A stretch of 64,000 nucleotides of DNA from Uranotaenia lowii (Eukaryota; Arthropoda; Insecta; Diptera; Culicidae). Location: positions 240,517,756-240,581,755 of the forward strand of contig NC_073692.1 of the NCBI RefSeq assembly GCF_029784155.1, read 5' to 3'. The translations under genes were made by a program, and so were the position numbers. Positions 23,752 to 35,180 of this stretch are shown here, in pieces. The notes below the pieces were generated by a model, which was not told where the DNA came from, did no database searches, and saw nothing but the letters and a program-made list of their open reading frames with translations. Numbering within the stretch: position 1 is the first letter of the stretch; each line of letters opens with the position of its first letter.

Positions 23752-25949
23752 TTGAGATTGTACTTATTTAAAAAAAAATCGTAGAAACTCTACAGTATAT
23801 TCCAGAATCCAGTAATTTAAAAGTCACAAATAAATAGCAAAGGCCGTTCGGGTTTTTTACATCAAATTCGATCAACGTGACAACCAAAAACAAAACTTTT
23901 GACATGATTTATATGCATTTTCAGAACAGATCCATCCTTCCATTTTGATTGGCAGCAATATGGAGCAATGCTTATTTTTAGATGTTAAAATAGAAAATAA
24001 AAACGCATTTCCGACATTTGTTTACCCGTTTTTGGGTTTCGTTTATTTTAAAATGCAATAAATATTCCAGGGCCCAAAAACGAAAATAACATTTGATCCC
24101 TAAGCCTTTTCCAGTCGAATTATACGCGCTCCAAATACGCAAAATTTTAATCCATTCCACTGGATTTTCCAGCCGGGTAATAGAATTCATAACCAGTTCG
24201 ACGAGGAATTGCATTAGTTTGCATATCATTCTATCGTTCAACCGTGTGTTTTCGATATTACTAGCGCTTCCTCACACCTCATTTTTCTACAACTCCCTTT
24301 CATGAACACACTCACCCAAAGCCGTCCTATGGATTTCCCAAATTTATGGACACTCAGTTTCTAGTCAAAATGTAGTTTCGTGTGCCGGTGGTTGTTTTCG
24401 TGTGAAATGGACGAAAAAAAGGAAACCCGAAAAAGAGGTTTGTTACAGAGCAGTGGCTGTACATCATGTCTCAATACACGAAGTTGTCTGGCAAACAACT
24501 TTACAAATAGGTCTCATTAACAACTGAAACGAGTTCTTATGTTTTGTGAAAGGAAGTTAATGATGTGCTGTTAAAAGTTTTCTCAGAGGGATGAGTACAA
24601 TAGAGAAAACCGTAAGTAATGGAGCTGAGTAACTATTTATCAAAATTGTAGATAATCAAACTTCAAAATTCAGCAAAAATATTTTAAAAAGTGTTGAATT
24701 TTTACTGTAATATTATTTAAAATAGCAAAAGGCTTTTATTACTTTTAATCTCTCTTCCAAAAAAAAACCAAAGCAATCGAGTGTTGTTGATTTTTTATTT
24801 TTTTTTATTTCACCTGCAACCTCGAAGCCCTACGATCCATCGCGAAAATTGCATATTGTTTCAGCGATTTGTTTGCTCTTTATCAAAAAGCAATATTATT
24901 CATGGCATGGAGCGATTTCGGGCGTTATGCAAAAAGTTTCCTTTTACCCATGCCGCACAGCAACAACGCAAACAAAATCCCGCCTGCTAAGAGTGCTTTT
25001 GGGTGATTGCTCAACAAAAACCCACCGCAGAACGGAACGATGCATACGCTCTGAGCGAAATTTGCCTAGAATTTCGTTTTCGAAATCTAACACAACCCGA
25101 TGTTGGGGGTAAAATTCTTTTCTTCTGTTCAAGGACCTTTTGGATTTCTTGCCAATCCGGAACGAAACTATTTGATTTGCGAGCCAAGCAAAAGACCTCA
25201 CGATTCGCCATCTCTTTGACTAGAGAAGAATGCATTTATAAATCAAACTTTTTGTCGGGGCTGAGAAACAAACAAACGAGAAAAAAAAAACAATATTCGA
25301 TCGACGAAAAAATATGAATAAGGTTTCGTTTCTTGTCTGTTTGGGGAATTTGCTATTCGGAGATATCAGACAGAGCCAAGCAGAGAAAGGAGTATTTGAT
25401 TGCGATTCGATTGTTTGCCGAAGATTGGAATTCCTCGTCCGATTAGATATTGAAGATTGTGCCGGGGTGCATTTGTAGATTAGAATCGAGAGCACTGACT
25501 GAGTCTGATTTGCTTGGGGAATTAGAACATGCCGATTGGTGTTCGATAGATTTTAATAGACAAGCTAACTGTGGTCTTTTTCTGCCGAGAAAAGGGAAAA
25601 CCACTCAGAATGATGAATTTAAAAAACCAAGGAAGATAGGGTTTTCAGATACCGTTTACGAATGTGCAATTGAATTATTATGGAATCATTTGAAACCAAA
25701 CAAATATCAATAGCTTTCAAAGGAATCGGAAACACTCACTTTAAATTTTACACACAAAAAATTCGATTCAAATCCATAAATTAATTGGGACATTTCATAT
25801 TACTTTTCATACTGTCATTGATTTTGTGATCCATGTTGGATATGTATGTAAATAGATTTTTAACTGTACATACTTGAAGACAAAAAGAACCTGAGATTTC
25901 CATTCTCATAACTTTTGGTTAGTTCTGAATCGATAGTGAGTCCAATTCC
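23752..25949. other. Non-coding stretch, no gene seen
   Basis: Mixed-composition DNA. 24780-25700 carries several overlapping short frames on both strands (for example 25003-25317 plus, 25220-25495 minus), none recognisable. This is a candidate conserved non-coding island, not a supported gene. Confidence 0.5.
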
Positions 25950-26796
25950 GTAAAAAGGCTGATCAAACCATGTGCTTTAATAATCTTAAATCAATTATGA
26001 GGGCATGTCATTTTTACATGCTTTGAACATGAAAACCTTTTCCAGTGAACAGATATTTAGAGAAAAACTGTATTCTACAAAGTTGTAGCCAACGATGAGG
26101 CAACTTCACCGAAGACACTACATACATATCACGATTTGTAAGCGAGTTATGATTTTTCGAATGTTGAAATGTTAAGGTGAGTCGAAAAAAACAAAATGTA
26201 TTTTGACTCTAACTTTTGTGAATTAACGCATACAAGAAAAATGTCTTGTAAACATTTGTTTGAAATGAACATGTGTACATTTTTCTCTCGAAGAGCAAAC
26301 TTGTATCTGGAGGCGTTCGTAAGTTACATGAGATTTTTTTAGCAAATGCTTGTACTTTTCAAACTGTCATATCTCAGATTGGTGCAAACCAAAAAATTAT
26401 TTTATGACGTCATTATTTAGTTCAAGTATCCAACATTTGATAGTAAAATTATGGGAGATAGATTATCTTTTTAAATCGAGAAAAAAAAATCCATAGTTTG
26501 AAAATTTTCAATTCAAATTCCAACATTTAAAGACCCATTGAAAGACAACATCCCCATTTTTTGTGCTAAAGTCGAAATATCATCGTTTTGTAATTGCCTG
26601 AGTTTATTGCCTCAATGTATAGTTTAGCACATTTTTCTCGCTTTAAAATAATTTGGTAACTGTAAAAAAAACTTCAATTTTTTTTTTGAAAAAAAAATTA
26701 TTGAATGTGGTAAATTGCTTATGAAAGCATTTCAATGGACTCAGACAAAACGATTAAAACTTTACTTTTCACAAGAATTGGAGATGTACTCCAGGT

Positions 26797-26827
<31 letters not shown>

Positions 26828-27312
26828 TTTCAAATTTTTTAACATTTTCCTCGATTTAAAAAATAACTCTCCATAATTTCACATGCGAATATTCGATACA
26901 TGAACTCTACAATGTCGTCATTAAATATTTTTTTGGTTTGCACAAATTCGAGATATGTCTGTTTAAAAAGTACAAGTTTCTGCTAAAAAATGCCGTATAA
27001 CTTAGGAATGCCTCCAGATACAAGTTTTCTCTTCGAGAGAAAAATGTACACATTTTTATTTCAAACAAATTTTTCGAAGACATTTTTTTTTGTATGTATA
27101 TTCAAAAATCATAACTCGCTTACAAATCGTCAAATGTCTGTAATGTCTTCGGTGAAGTTGCCTCAAAAACCGTTGGCTACAACTTTGTAGGATACAGTTT
27201 GGCTTTATCATTTCACTGGAAAAAGTTTATATGTGTAAATTATGTTAATATGACGCGGCCAAATAGTTGATTTAAGATTATGAAAGCGCATGATTTGATC
27301 AGCACTTTTGCT
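25950..27312. mobile_element. 1.36-kb imperfect palindrome (fold-back or MITE-like element)
   Basis: The two halves are inverted complements for most of their length. Matching pairs include TACAAAGTTGTAGCCAACG (near 26078) with CGTTGGCTACAACTTTGTAG (near 27170), ACTTGTATCTGGAGGC (26300) with GCCTCCAGATACAAG (27009), and CTTAAATCAA (25985) with TTGATTTAAG (27268). Arms run about 25950-26560 and 26760-27312. The centre has a CT microsatellite. No transposase and no clear target duplication. Confidence 0.75.
26797..26826. repeat. (CT)n microsatellite
   Basis: Nearly perfect CT dinucleotide run with one TAT interruption, inside the right arm of the palindromic element. Confidence 0.9.
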
Positions 27313-28205
27313 CAGGACACCATTTTTCTATCTCTTGTAGTATCTTCGTAAATAATATTGTCACGAAAAAGTTCCGTCCTGGATCACTGTGCAGTGTAAT
27401 GAAGCGAATTCTGCATTTTTTCAATCACATAAAAGTTCTGGGTGTAAGAAATTACCGACAAATTACCGGGGTAACTCAACATGAAATTTTTGCAGATAAT
27501 CGTCATTAATTAAATCTGAAGTTAAAAAATCTTAAAACTGTTTTCTACGTTTGAAATGTCTTGAGTTACAAATAGCCTAAATTTGGTTTAAAGTTGGAGA
27601 TTTTTTTATATAACTTAACATCTAATTTTAAAGTTTTAAAACATCTTTTTTTTTGAAGACTTGCAAACAAACACCTCTACTGATAAAATGATGGCACTTA
27701 GAAGCAAATGTGTTGTTTTATATGAAAGTTTAATATTTTTGCTTTGTAAAGGTTTAATTTAAAGTAAGTTTATGGACATTCTATGATAATTTTTGTATAT
27801 TAAAAAAAAAAACAAACATTTCCTATGGAAAACCTGTAGAGAACAAATGGCTAAAAACTCTATCAAATGGTTAAGTTTAAAAAAAAAAAGTACATAGGAA
27901 CAGTGGGAGGACCTAGGGAATTGCATAAAGGTAAAATTTCATTTGTTTTTGAAGCTAAAAAATATTGAAAAATGTTTATAATTTTTGCCCCTAAATGTAT
28001 GCTGCAACATTGTTCATCTTCTGAGTAATATTTGTTTTTGAAAGAAAACGTTGAAAAATTCAATTGAGTCCAAACAAAAAATTATTGTTATTGATGTTTT
28101 AAGCCTTCTGTGCTAATTAGCATCAAAACAATTATTTTGAAGATGATGAGATATGTAAAAACCGTAGTGATCAAAGTTACCCAGAAATTTGAAACATGGT
28201 ATTAC
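27313..28205. other. Non-coding stretch, no gene seen
   Basis: AT-rich, with no recognisable element ends or reading frames. Confidence 0.55.
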
Positions 28206-28220
28206 AAACATTTAGTTATC

Positions 28221-28388
28221 GGGCCGTTAAAATATTACGTTACGTAATTTTCGAGCATTTTCAACCACCTCCCCTTCCCCCACCGTAACACATTCGTCTC
28301 AAAATTTCTAAGCAAAATCCACAAAACGTAACAAACTGCTATACTCCCTCTCGCCCCTAAAAGCGTTACGTAATATTTGAATGGTCCC
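28221..28388. mobile_element. Small MITE with ATTACGTAACG-type inverted ends
   Basis: The left end GGGCCGTTAAAATATTACGT and the right end on the minus strand, GGGACCATTCAAATATTACG, are inverted repeats. The middle is C-rich (CCACCTCCCCTTCCCCCACC). Short repeats ending in GACCATTCAAATATTACGTAACG are common in mosquito and other insect genomes (from general knowledge). Target duplication not resolved. Confidence 0.65.
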
Positions 28389-28509
28389 TATACATAGCTT
28401 TTAATTTCGTTTCAGTATTCTACTATCAATAATTATGCATTACATTCCTTACCTCAGTGAGCATTTTAAAACTTTTACTCATTTCTTAATTCCGTCAGAG
28501 AGTCAGAAA

Positions 28510-28668
28510 ACTCATCCGGAGTAAGAGAAAGAGGAAAAAAATATTTTATTATTCCAGAGAAACAAAATAAACTTTATAGGAAGTTTGCATCCGGAATAAG
28601 AGAGAGGGGAAAAAATATTTCATTATTCCTGCGAAACAAAAGAAACTTTATGGGAAGTTTGAACGGTT
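28510..28668. repeat. Two-copy ~78-bp tandem duplication
   Basis: CATCCGGAGTAAGAGAAAGA at about 28513 recurs as CATCCGGAATAAGAGAGAGG at about 28589. Each is followed by AAAAAATATTT(T/C)ATTATTCC and GAAACAAAA. Confidence 0.85.
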
Positions 28669-28694
28669 AATCTCATTTTTAAATATTTTTTAGA

Positions 28695-29065
28695 GTAAGC
28701 TTGCAGATTGCCCGGTTTTATCCGGTTTTGCCCGAATATTTTATACAAAACTTGGGAAAAAATCCGGTCTGGCTCGGTTGCCCGGATTTCATTGAAAAAT
28801 ATGTTTCCGGATATTCCCCGGATTGATTCATTTTATTTGAAAATTGATGATCCAGCTGAAAGCTGAAAATCTTTATAATGAAGATTTTTAAAAATATATA
28901 CATTTTTGAAAATTCAAACTAAAATAAAAAAAATTGTGTTAAAACATTTTTTTCTTCATGCATCAAAACGACATTTTGAGCAAATTAAATAAAAAAAATC
29001 ATGAAAAGTTTTCTGGATTTGTCTGGGTCAGATACGTGCTGGAAAAAAAATCTGGCAACCTAAAT
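28695..29065. repeat. CCGG-rich dispersed repeat, copy 2
   Basis: Starts AGATTGCCCGGTTTTATCCG and ends AAAAATCTGGCAACC, with TTGCCCGGATTTCATTG and TTTCCGGATATTCCCCGG between. It looks like a longer copy than most of the others and is roughly bounded by TTGCC...GGCAA, which may be its terminal inverted repeat. Confidence 0.65.
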
Positions 29066-29799
29066 GAAGAAATTTGTTAACCCTTTCAAACAAATAATGT
29101 TCTACGTACTGTTGTAAAATTTAAGCTTTGAAACATAAATACTGTGAGCAGCCAATTATGATTTTAGCATTAACAGTAAAATTAGAAAATTAGGCTGAAG
29201 ACAGTGTCAAGGTTAGACCAGGTATTAATTTTGTACCGGGCCTCTAGTCATCGTATCGAGAAACTAATGATGATATTTGAGCTGGAGGTATTTGTTCATC
29301 TCGTGGTGAAATTTTGTCAGGGTTGGTACACACATTGAAAAGTTGTTCAAGATGCATTATCTCAGACAAATATCAGACAAATAAACAAACATATCCAAGA
29401 TGGAACACGAAAGATAAGAAAAAATTGTACACAACCAAGTTAGAAATCAACATGGTCAGGATAAACAAAAACATGGTCTCCGAACAAATATTTGCATTTT
29501 CCCAAACAAAATTTCAAATCAAAACCCGGGGTAACTGAAGAAAATTAATGTGACCACCCCAGCGGGTGTAGAATAGCTATAAGTTTCTAAAGATGGTTGA
29601 AATCAAATAAGTAGACCGAAACGTAAGCTACACGGCAGTTAATTTATCTAATCGCCGAAAAAAAATCCATCCAAAACGAGAAGATATCAAAAACGATGAC
29701 TTACACATTTGAAGATACAAAAGTTTAACTACACTTATGTAAACACATGTGGATGTGTAGGTATTTATTCAAGAATCACGCAATCAATCATAAAGATAT
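29066..29799. other. Non-coding stretch, no gene seen
   Basis: No recognisable element or gene; the short frame at 29314-29538 has no family resemblance. Confidence 0.5.
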
Positions 29800-30320
29800 T
29801 GTTGAATTTATTTTATTTATTGTTCAGTATCTAGAATCGATTATGCATTTGTAGTTGAAATTATCAAATTTACGGTTGAATCGATTTTACACTACTGTTG
29901 AATGTATCATATTTGTGGTTAAATGATAGAGGTCAACCAGGAATGTTTAGTTGAATCTATTATATTAATGGTTGAATGCATACAATTTATCATACAATTG
30001 TGGTTGAATTTATCATATTTACAGTTGATTCATCTATATCATTACAAATGAATCAATCATATTTAAAATTAGGTGTAACCAGGAATGTCTGTGAATCTAT
30101 AATATTTCCAGTTGAATGCATAAAATCAATCATAAAATTGTAGTTGAATCAATCATATTAACAATTGAATCAATTATACCACTTTAGTTGAATCTATTAT
30201 ATTCTTAGCGTAAGGTCAATCATCAGTTCGAAATTGAGTCTTTTGTATTTATAGTTGTATGCGAATACATCAGCTACACTTTGATGATTGGTATAACCAG
30301 CTGAAATATTAAGAACAACA
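29800..30320. repeat. Degenerate tandem repeat rich in GTTGAATC/ATCATATT
   Basis: Short phrases GTTGAAT and (A/T)ATCATATT alternate throughout. A larger period of about 141 bp is visible: CAACCAGGAATGTTTAGTTG near 29935 recurs as TAACCAGGAATGTCTGTG near 30076, with a weak third start, TATAACCAGCTGAAATATT, near 30293. Confidence 0.65.
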
Positions 30321-30487
30321 GACGTCTTTTTTCTCCGTGCATTTACAACACACGGTTTAAAATTCAGACAATTTAGACAACTTTTTGTCATTTTCTCGTG
30401 AACTGCATGTAATTTCAACATAGAAATTACTCCAAAGTATAAAAAACATATGTGTTTATAGCAGGGCCGTAGGAAGAACCGGCGCAT

Positions 30488-30511
30488 GGGAGGGGGGGGG
30501 GGTGGGGGGGG
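30488..30511. repeat. Poly-G tract near hAT-like left end
   Basis: Two long G runs separated by a T, with potential to form a G-quadruplex. The matching right end (35802-35840) has a G run and a C run. Confidence 0.9.
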
Positions 30512-30514
30512 TTT

Positions 30515-31091
30515 TGATAACAATTTTTTTTCCTAGAACATTTTTGCTTGAAAAATGCATGTTAAAGTGAGAAAATGTATATAAAGTACAAATTATACAG
30601 TTTAAAGTTATTTTGCATTAAAAGTTATCTATGTATGAAAATATTTGCCAAATTTTTGTTTCATGAAGCTTTAAAAAATATGTCAGTTGCCTCCAAAAAG
30701 TGTTTCAATGACTGGTGTGCCAACTGTATCGTTGATAAGAGTCGCAAAAAAATCGAAACAAAAAAAAAAGATAAATGCTGCATTTATAAAAAAAAAAATT
30801 TTTTACTAATTTAAATTAGCAAGCAAACTCTTTCGAATCACGAGCATAACGATTTTAAGCATGGGTGAATATGTATCAAATATTCAGAAATACAAGTTAA
30901 AAATAAGGGTTACGGTTCAAATAAGTTTTTTTTTCTACTCTTGTAAACTCGATTAAAATTTAAGATTTTAGTTAGAATCTCAGATTTTAAAGAATCTGCA
31001 ATATATGCAAATAATCTTACATAAAATATCCAGCTGATTTTTATCTGAGGATAAGAAAAACAAATTCGAAATTATCATCTTTTATTTTATA
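30515..31091. other. Interior of hAT-like element, non-coding
   Basis: AT-rich. The frame at 30575-30814 is Lys/Cys-rich and shows no transposase motif. Confidence 0.5.
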
Positions 31092-33144
31092 CTAGCTGAC
31101 CCGTTGTGCTTTGCTACACCTTCCGAAAATAAGTGTAATTTGTAAAAATTCATTCAAATTAAGATTTAAGAGAGCATTTGGGGTATTTTTTGGAGTTGAA
31201 AAAATAAGCAATAGATATTTGAAAAAATAACGATGAAAAGGATTTTTAATAACCATTTTCAAATAGCTTTTTTCGCCATCCTCGCCTAAGAAGCAGTTTG
31301 AATATCTATCCTTTTTGCGCCAAAATTAGGTTGAAAAAAAGTTTTGCCATATTCCAAACCCGTGGACATGAGACATTATAGCTTGCAGTTTTCCAAAACA
31401 GCATTTATCATGATTATGAAAAATATTTCAAATTAGTTAGGTATTAAATACAGTGCAAATTTCTTTTTTTTTTAAATAAATTTACTACGGCAAAAAATAT
31501 AAATATTCAAAAAATATCAGTAGCAGAAAGTCAAATATTCAAAAATGATGGCAAAAACAAACTTTTAAGTTTACATTTGTCCCGTATATTTGGGCAACTG
31601 TCAATGCAAAGCTTATTTACAGATGCGTCAGAGTAATGGCTTCAAAATGGATTTAATACGTATTCCTGTTTTTTGTTCTATCAAGTATCACTAATATACA
31701 TATCTGTAGTATTCCTGCAGTATAAATTTATGTTTTACTCCACTTTTAACAAATGCCGTTCAAAGGGAATGACAAAGGTCATTTACAAAGACATTTAAGA
31801 ATTTTCAATATCCGCTTCAGTTTCAATATTCAGAATACTTCTTCTGGCCTTCCCAACATATTGAATCATTTTGAAGATGAATTTCTTAAAAGTTCGACGT
31901 TTGCCCTTGCCCCACCGTGTAAGTTGACAGGAGGGAATATTGTTTTAACACTTTAAGGATATACTACAAATTTCTCATAAAAATTTTGCGTCCAGTTAAA
32001 TATCAGTTCTAAAGTCTCGCTTTTCAAAAACGAAGCGAATCAAAAGTCTCTTTTATGCAGCCATGTAACAAAAAACACTGAATTGGTATGTAATAAAAAA
32101 AGTACGATGGTTTATTCAGAACTATTTAAAATAAAAAGCTCCCAGTTTCATTTCTTAAATCGTTTCAGTTGTGTTTTGGACCGAAGTAACAATTTCTAGA
32201 AGAAAACATAATTTTTAATTTTTTTAACAGAAAAAGTAGAACGTTTGAATATGTTCTAATGTTCCTTGAATGAAAAGTCGAATGCTACCTACATTAACAC
32301 GAACTAAATATGGAAGTATTTTTGCGAATCTTGCAATTGGTTATGATTCGATTAATAAAATACCAATCCGTGTCACATCTAAGCGTCAATTAAGCAAGAA
32401 AAAAACACATCTAGGTTGCATATCGCCCCCACGTGCATAAGAAACACAGGTACTTGGTTGAATAACAGGCGCCTGATTGTTAAATTTTTCCAGCGATCAA
32501 TGAACAGTATGCTTTAGTTACTATCCACTTGCGACGACGTTTTCTTGACCGTAGAGACGAAAAATAAACCCCTCAAATAAAAGAAAATCTCTAAAAATGG
32601 ATGCCATGACTTTTCAATTTCAGATTTTGGCAAAAAATATATATAGGTATATTTTATTCGATCGACAAAATGTCAATCTGGGTCTCATCCAGGCGTCTTT
32701 CATTACCATGTGCTGTACAAATGAGCTAGGAATCAAGTAGAAAAAAATCACATCTAGGCTTCATATCGTCACCCCTTGCATTGAAAATATTCTTGGTTGA
32801 GAAATACGCGCCAAAAAATTCCCACTGACCAGTATGCTATGCCATCGTTACTATCCTTTTGCGACGTTGGCTCGACGCCTCGACCTTGGAGACGAAAAAC
32901 AAACCGCCCAAAGGAAGAAAAAATCTCGAGAAAATGGATGTCATGACTTTAATTTGTTCCGAAAAACAACAAATTTTGTATGGAAGCCCCCCCTCCCTTA
33001 AGTCGGATGGAGTTTTGACTATTACAGAAACCATCCCCGGCCTCAAAAACCCTCAGATGCCAATTTTGACGATGATCGGTTCAGTAGTTTCCGAGTCTAT
33101 AGGGAACAGACAGACAGACAAACATTCATTTTTATATATATAGA
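31092..33144 (-). mobile_element. Non-autonomous Helitron, copy C (related family)
   Basis: Minus strand: begins TCTATATATATAAAAATGAA at 33144 and ends CACAACGGGTCAGCTAG at 31092, between A and T. Near the 5' end is TCCCTATAGACTCGGAAACT, which parallels CTCTATAGACTCAGCC in copies A and B. The interior includes a diverged direct duplication of about 340 bp (ACATCTAGGTTGCATATCG near 32407 and ACATCTAGGCTTCATATCG near 32750). No Rep/helicase frame. Confidence 0.8.
32300..32960 (-). repeat. ~340-bp direct duplication inside Helitron copy C
   Basis: Paired landmarks about 336-343 bp apart: ACATCTAGG(T/C)T at 32407 and 32750, GACGAAAAA at about 32558 and 32890, ATGGATG(C/T)CATGACTTT at about 32598 and 32934. 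Divergence between the copies is substantial. Confidence 0.75.
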
Positions 33145-33556
33145 TTTCATAATTTAAATCGCGTAATAAAAATTTTCATAATTAAAATCTAGATTTATCA
33201 TAAAATAAATTCTTTGAAATAAATCCAGATCTTATTTTTTATATGTGATTTTTACCAGGTGTGTGTTCTCAGCTGATTTTGATTGAATTCAAAATTTTAA
33301 TTTAATTTAATTTTAAATTTAAAAATAAAATTGGATTACAAAACTTAAATTTGAGCTGGCATTCAAATCTATAAGTTTTGTTCTAAGTTTGAATTCTGCA
33401 TTATGAATCTAAATTCAAAACCTGAATCTAAATTCCAGATATGAAATAGTATGAATTAAAAAAAAAGAAGCGCAATTTGTCCCTTAACCTGAAATCTCTA
33501 ATTTGGTTCTGAATTTGTGGTTTTAAATATGAATTTTTATCAATTATTTATTCGTA

Positions 33557-34851
33557 AAGTCTGCTTCATTTAATATTGGAACAAATTCTTTTGCTCATTG
33601 TGGCGCTCCTAGTGGACGGATTTGGAAACTTTTTTCACCCACGTGTCGGGAAATTCATTACCTTTCACCATGTATTTATGTGATAACACCAAACGATAGC
33701 ATTTTGTAAACAACCGCCATGGAAGCCGAACGGAGAGATCAAATTGTGCACAGTTTTCTTGAAAATCCATTGTTGTCGGCATCGAAGCTAGCTAAACAGC
33801 TTAAAATGCCCAGAAATACCGTATGGCGTGTTATCAAGCAGTACAAGGAAACATTGACGACGGCTCAGAAGCCGCATTCGAAGCGTCGGAGTGGAACTGT
33901 CGACCGGAAACTGCGTGGGAAAGTCATCAAGGCCGTCAAGAGGAATCCCAATCTTTCAGACCGCGATTTGGCCAATAAGTTCCAGGCCGCTCACAGTACG
34001 GTGCGACGAATTCGTCTCCGGGAAGGAATAAGGTCATTCCGAGCCAGCAAACAGCCAAATCGGACGCTGAAGCAGAACAATGTGGCCAGAACCCGTGCTC
34101 GAAAGCTGTACGACCAAGTGCTGACCAAGTTCGACGGATGTATTCTGATGGACGATGAGACCTACGTGAAGGTGGACTTTGGGCAAATCCCAGGTCAAAA
34201 ATTTTATTTGGCGACGGCTCGGGGGGATGTACCTGCAAAATTTAAGTTCGTGTTTGCGGATAAATTCGCCCGCAAGTACATGATTTGGCAGGGGATATGC
34301 AGTTGTGGACAGAAAACCAAAGTCTTTCTCACTGACAAGACAATGACATCAGAAGTCTACAAAAAAGAGTGCCTACAGAAACGGATTCTGCTGTTTATTC
34401 GTGCCCACGACCGTCCAGTAATGTTTTGGCTGGACCTCGCAAGCTGCCATTACAGCAAAACGGTTATGGAATGGTACGCAACGAACGGGGTCAGCGTAAT
34501 ACCGAAGGACCTCAACCCCCCAAACTGCCCCCAGTTCCGGCCGATAGAGAAATACTGGGCAATCACGAAGCGGAGGCTTAAGGCAAAGGGAAAACTTGTT
34601 AGGAACATGACTCATATGAAGAACTGGTGGAATCAAATCGCCAAAACGGTGGACGAAAAGGGTGTGCGCCGCCTAATGTACCATATTATGGGAAAAGTTC
34701 GAGAATTTCTTCGAAACAGCAATGATAATTTTTTTTTTATGAAAGAGTAAAGAAAATGCTACATTTGTATGAAAAACACATTATGAATTCGTTAATAAAT
34801 GACTGAACTACACGCAATTGTTTGTGTTCCAATATTAAATGAAGCAGACTT
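33557..34851 (+). mobile_element. Intact DD37E mariner element
   Basis: The first 27 bp (AAGTCTGCTTCATTTAATAT...) at 33557-33583 are exactly inverted at 34825-34851. TA is duplicated at 33555-33556 and 34852-34853. Length 1295 bp with one uninterrupted transposase. Perfect ends plus an intact gene point to recent insertion, into the interior of the older hAT-like element. Confidence 0.95.
33719..34750 (+). CDS. Tc1/mariner-superfamily DD37E transposase, apparently intact
   Basis: 343-residue cut-and-paste transposase acting in the nucleus: it binds the element's inverted repeats, excises it and inserts it at TA. Two helix-turn-helix regions are visible: about residues 20-42 (SASKLAKQLKMPRNTVWRVI) and 79-100 (LSDRDLANKFQAAHSTVRRI). 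A basic linker follows. The catalytic core has D146 in MDDETYVKVD, D239 in FWLDLASCHY and E277 in RPIEKYWA. Exactly 37 residues lie between the last two, hence DD37E (the ITmD37E group described from mosquitoes). The start ATG at 33719 has a strong context (GCCATGG). A poly-A signal, AATAAA, lies at 34794-34799, inside the element. No stop, frameshift or missing catalytic residue is seen; length is normal for the family. Activity is inferred, not shown. It differs clearly from the dead copy at 18526 in both protein and terminal repeats. Confidence 0.95.
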   Translation: MEAERRDQIVHSFLENPLLSASKLAKQLKMPRNTVWRVIKQYKETLTTAQKPHSKRRSGTVDRKLRGKVIKAVKRNPNLSDRDLANKFQAAHSTVRRIRLREGIRSFRASKQPNRTLKQNNVARTRARKLYDQVLTKFDGCILMDDETYVKVDFGQIPGQKFYLATARGDVPAKFKFVFADKFARKYMIWQGICSCGQKTKVFLTDKTMTSEVYKKECLQKRILLFIRAHDRPVMFWLDLASCHYSKTVMEWYATNGVSVIPKDLNPPNCPQFRPIEKYWAITKRRLKAKGKLVRNMTHMKNWWNQIAKTVDEKGVRRLMYHIMGKVREFLRNSNDNFFFMKE

Positions 34852-34904
34852 TAATTGAACTTGTCAATTGAAATAAAATTGTGAATGATGATATTGTTTC
34901 ACAT

Positions 34905-35180
34905 TTTTAAATTCTGGATACCTACATTTTTCTTATGTTTCAACGCATATAAATTGAGGATAAAAATTTCCGATCCATATCTTAAAAGTTTGAATTTGGA
35001 ATATTGAGACTGATCTAAACTTATAATCAAGAACAACTGGATACTTACTAGATATTTTTTCGTTATTTTCCGGGCTGGCCAAATCCTGGCAATCTTAATT
35101 TCAAACCTGGCTAAATAGGGCATATTTTTTCAAAATGTTCCCCCAAATCCAGCCGAAATGTCGGCAAATTTCGGAATTAT
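34905..35180. repeat. CCGG-rich dispersed repeat, copy 3
   Basis: Contains TTTTCCGGGCTGGCCAAATC, TTTCAAACCTGGCTAAATAG and AATCCAGCCGAAATGTCGGC, weaker than copies 1 and 2. It lies inside the hAT-like element. Confidence 0.45.

Noticed and set aside
30462..30520. Poly-G tract as a sequencing artefact or telomeric repeat
   Set aside because: G/C runs sit symmetrically inside both ends of a hAT-like element with a perfect 8-bp duplication, which explains them better.
33936..34238. Minus-strand frame within the mariner
   Set aside because: Shadow of the transposase on the opposite strand.
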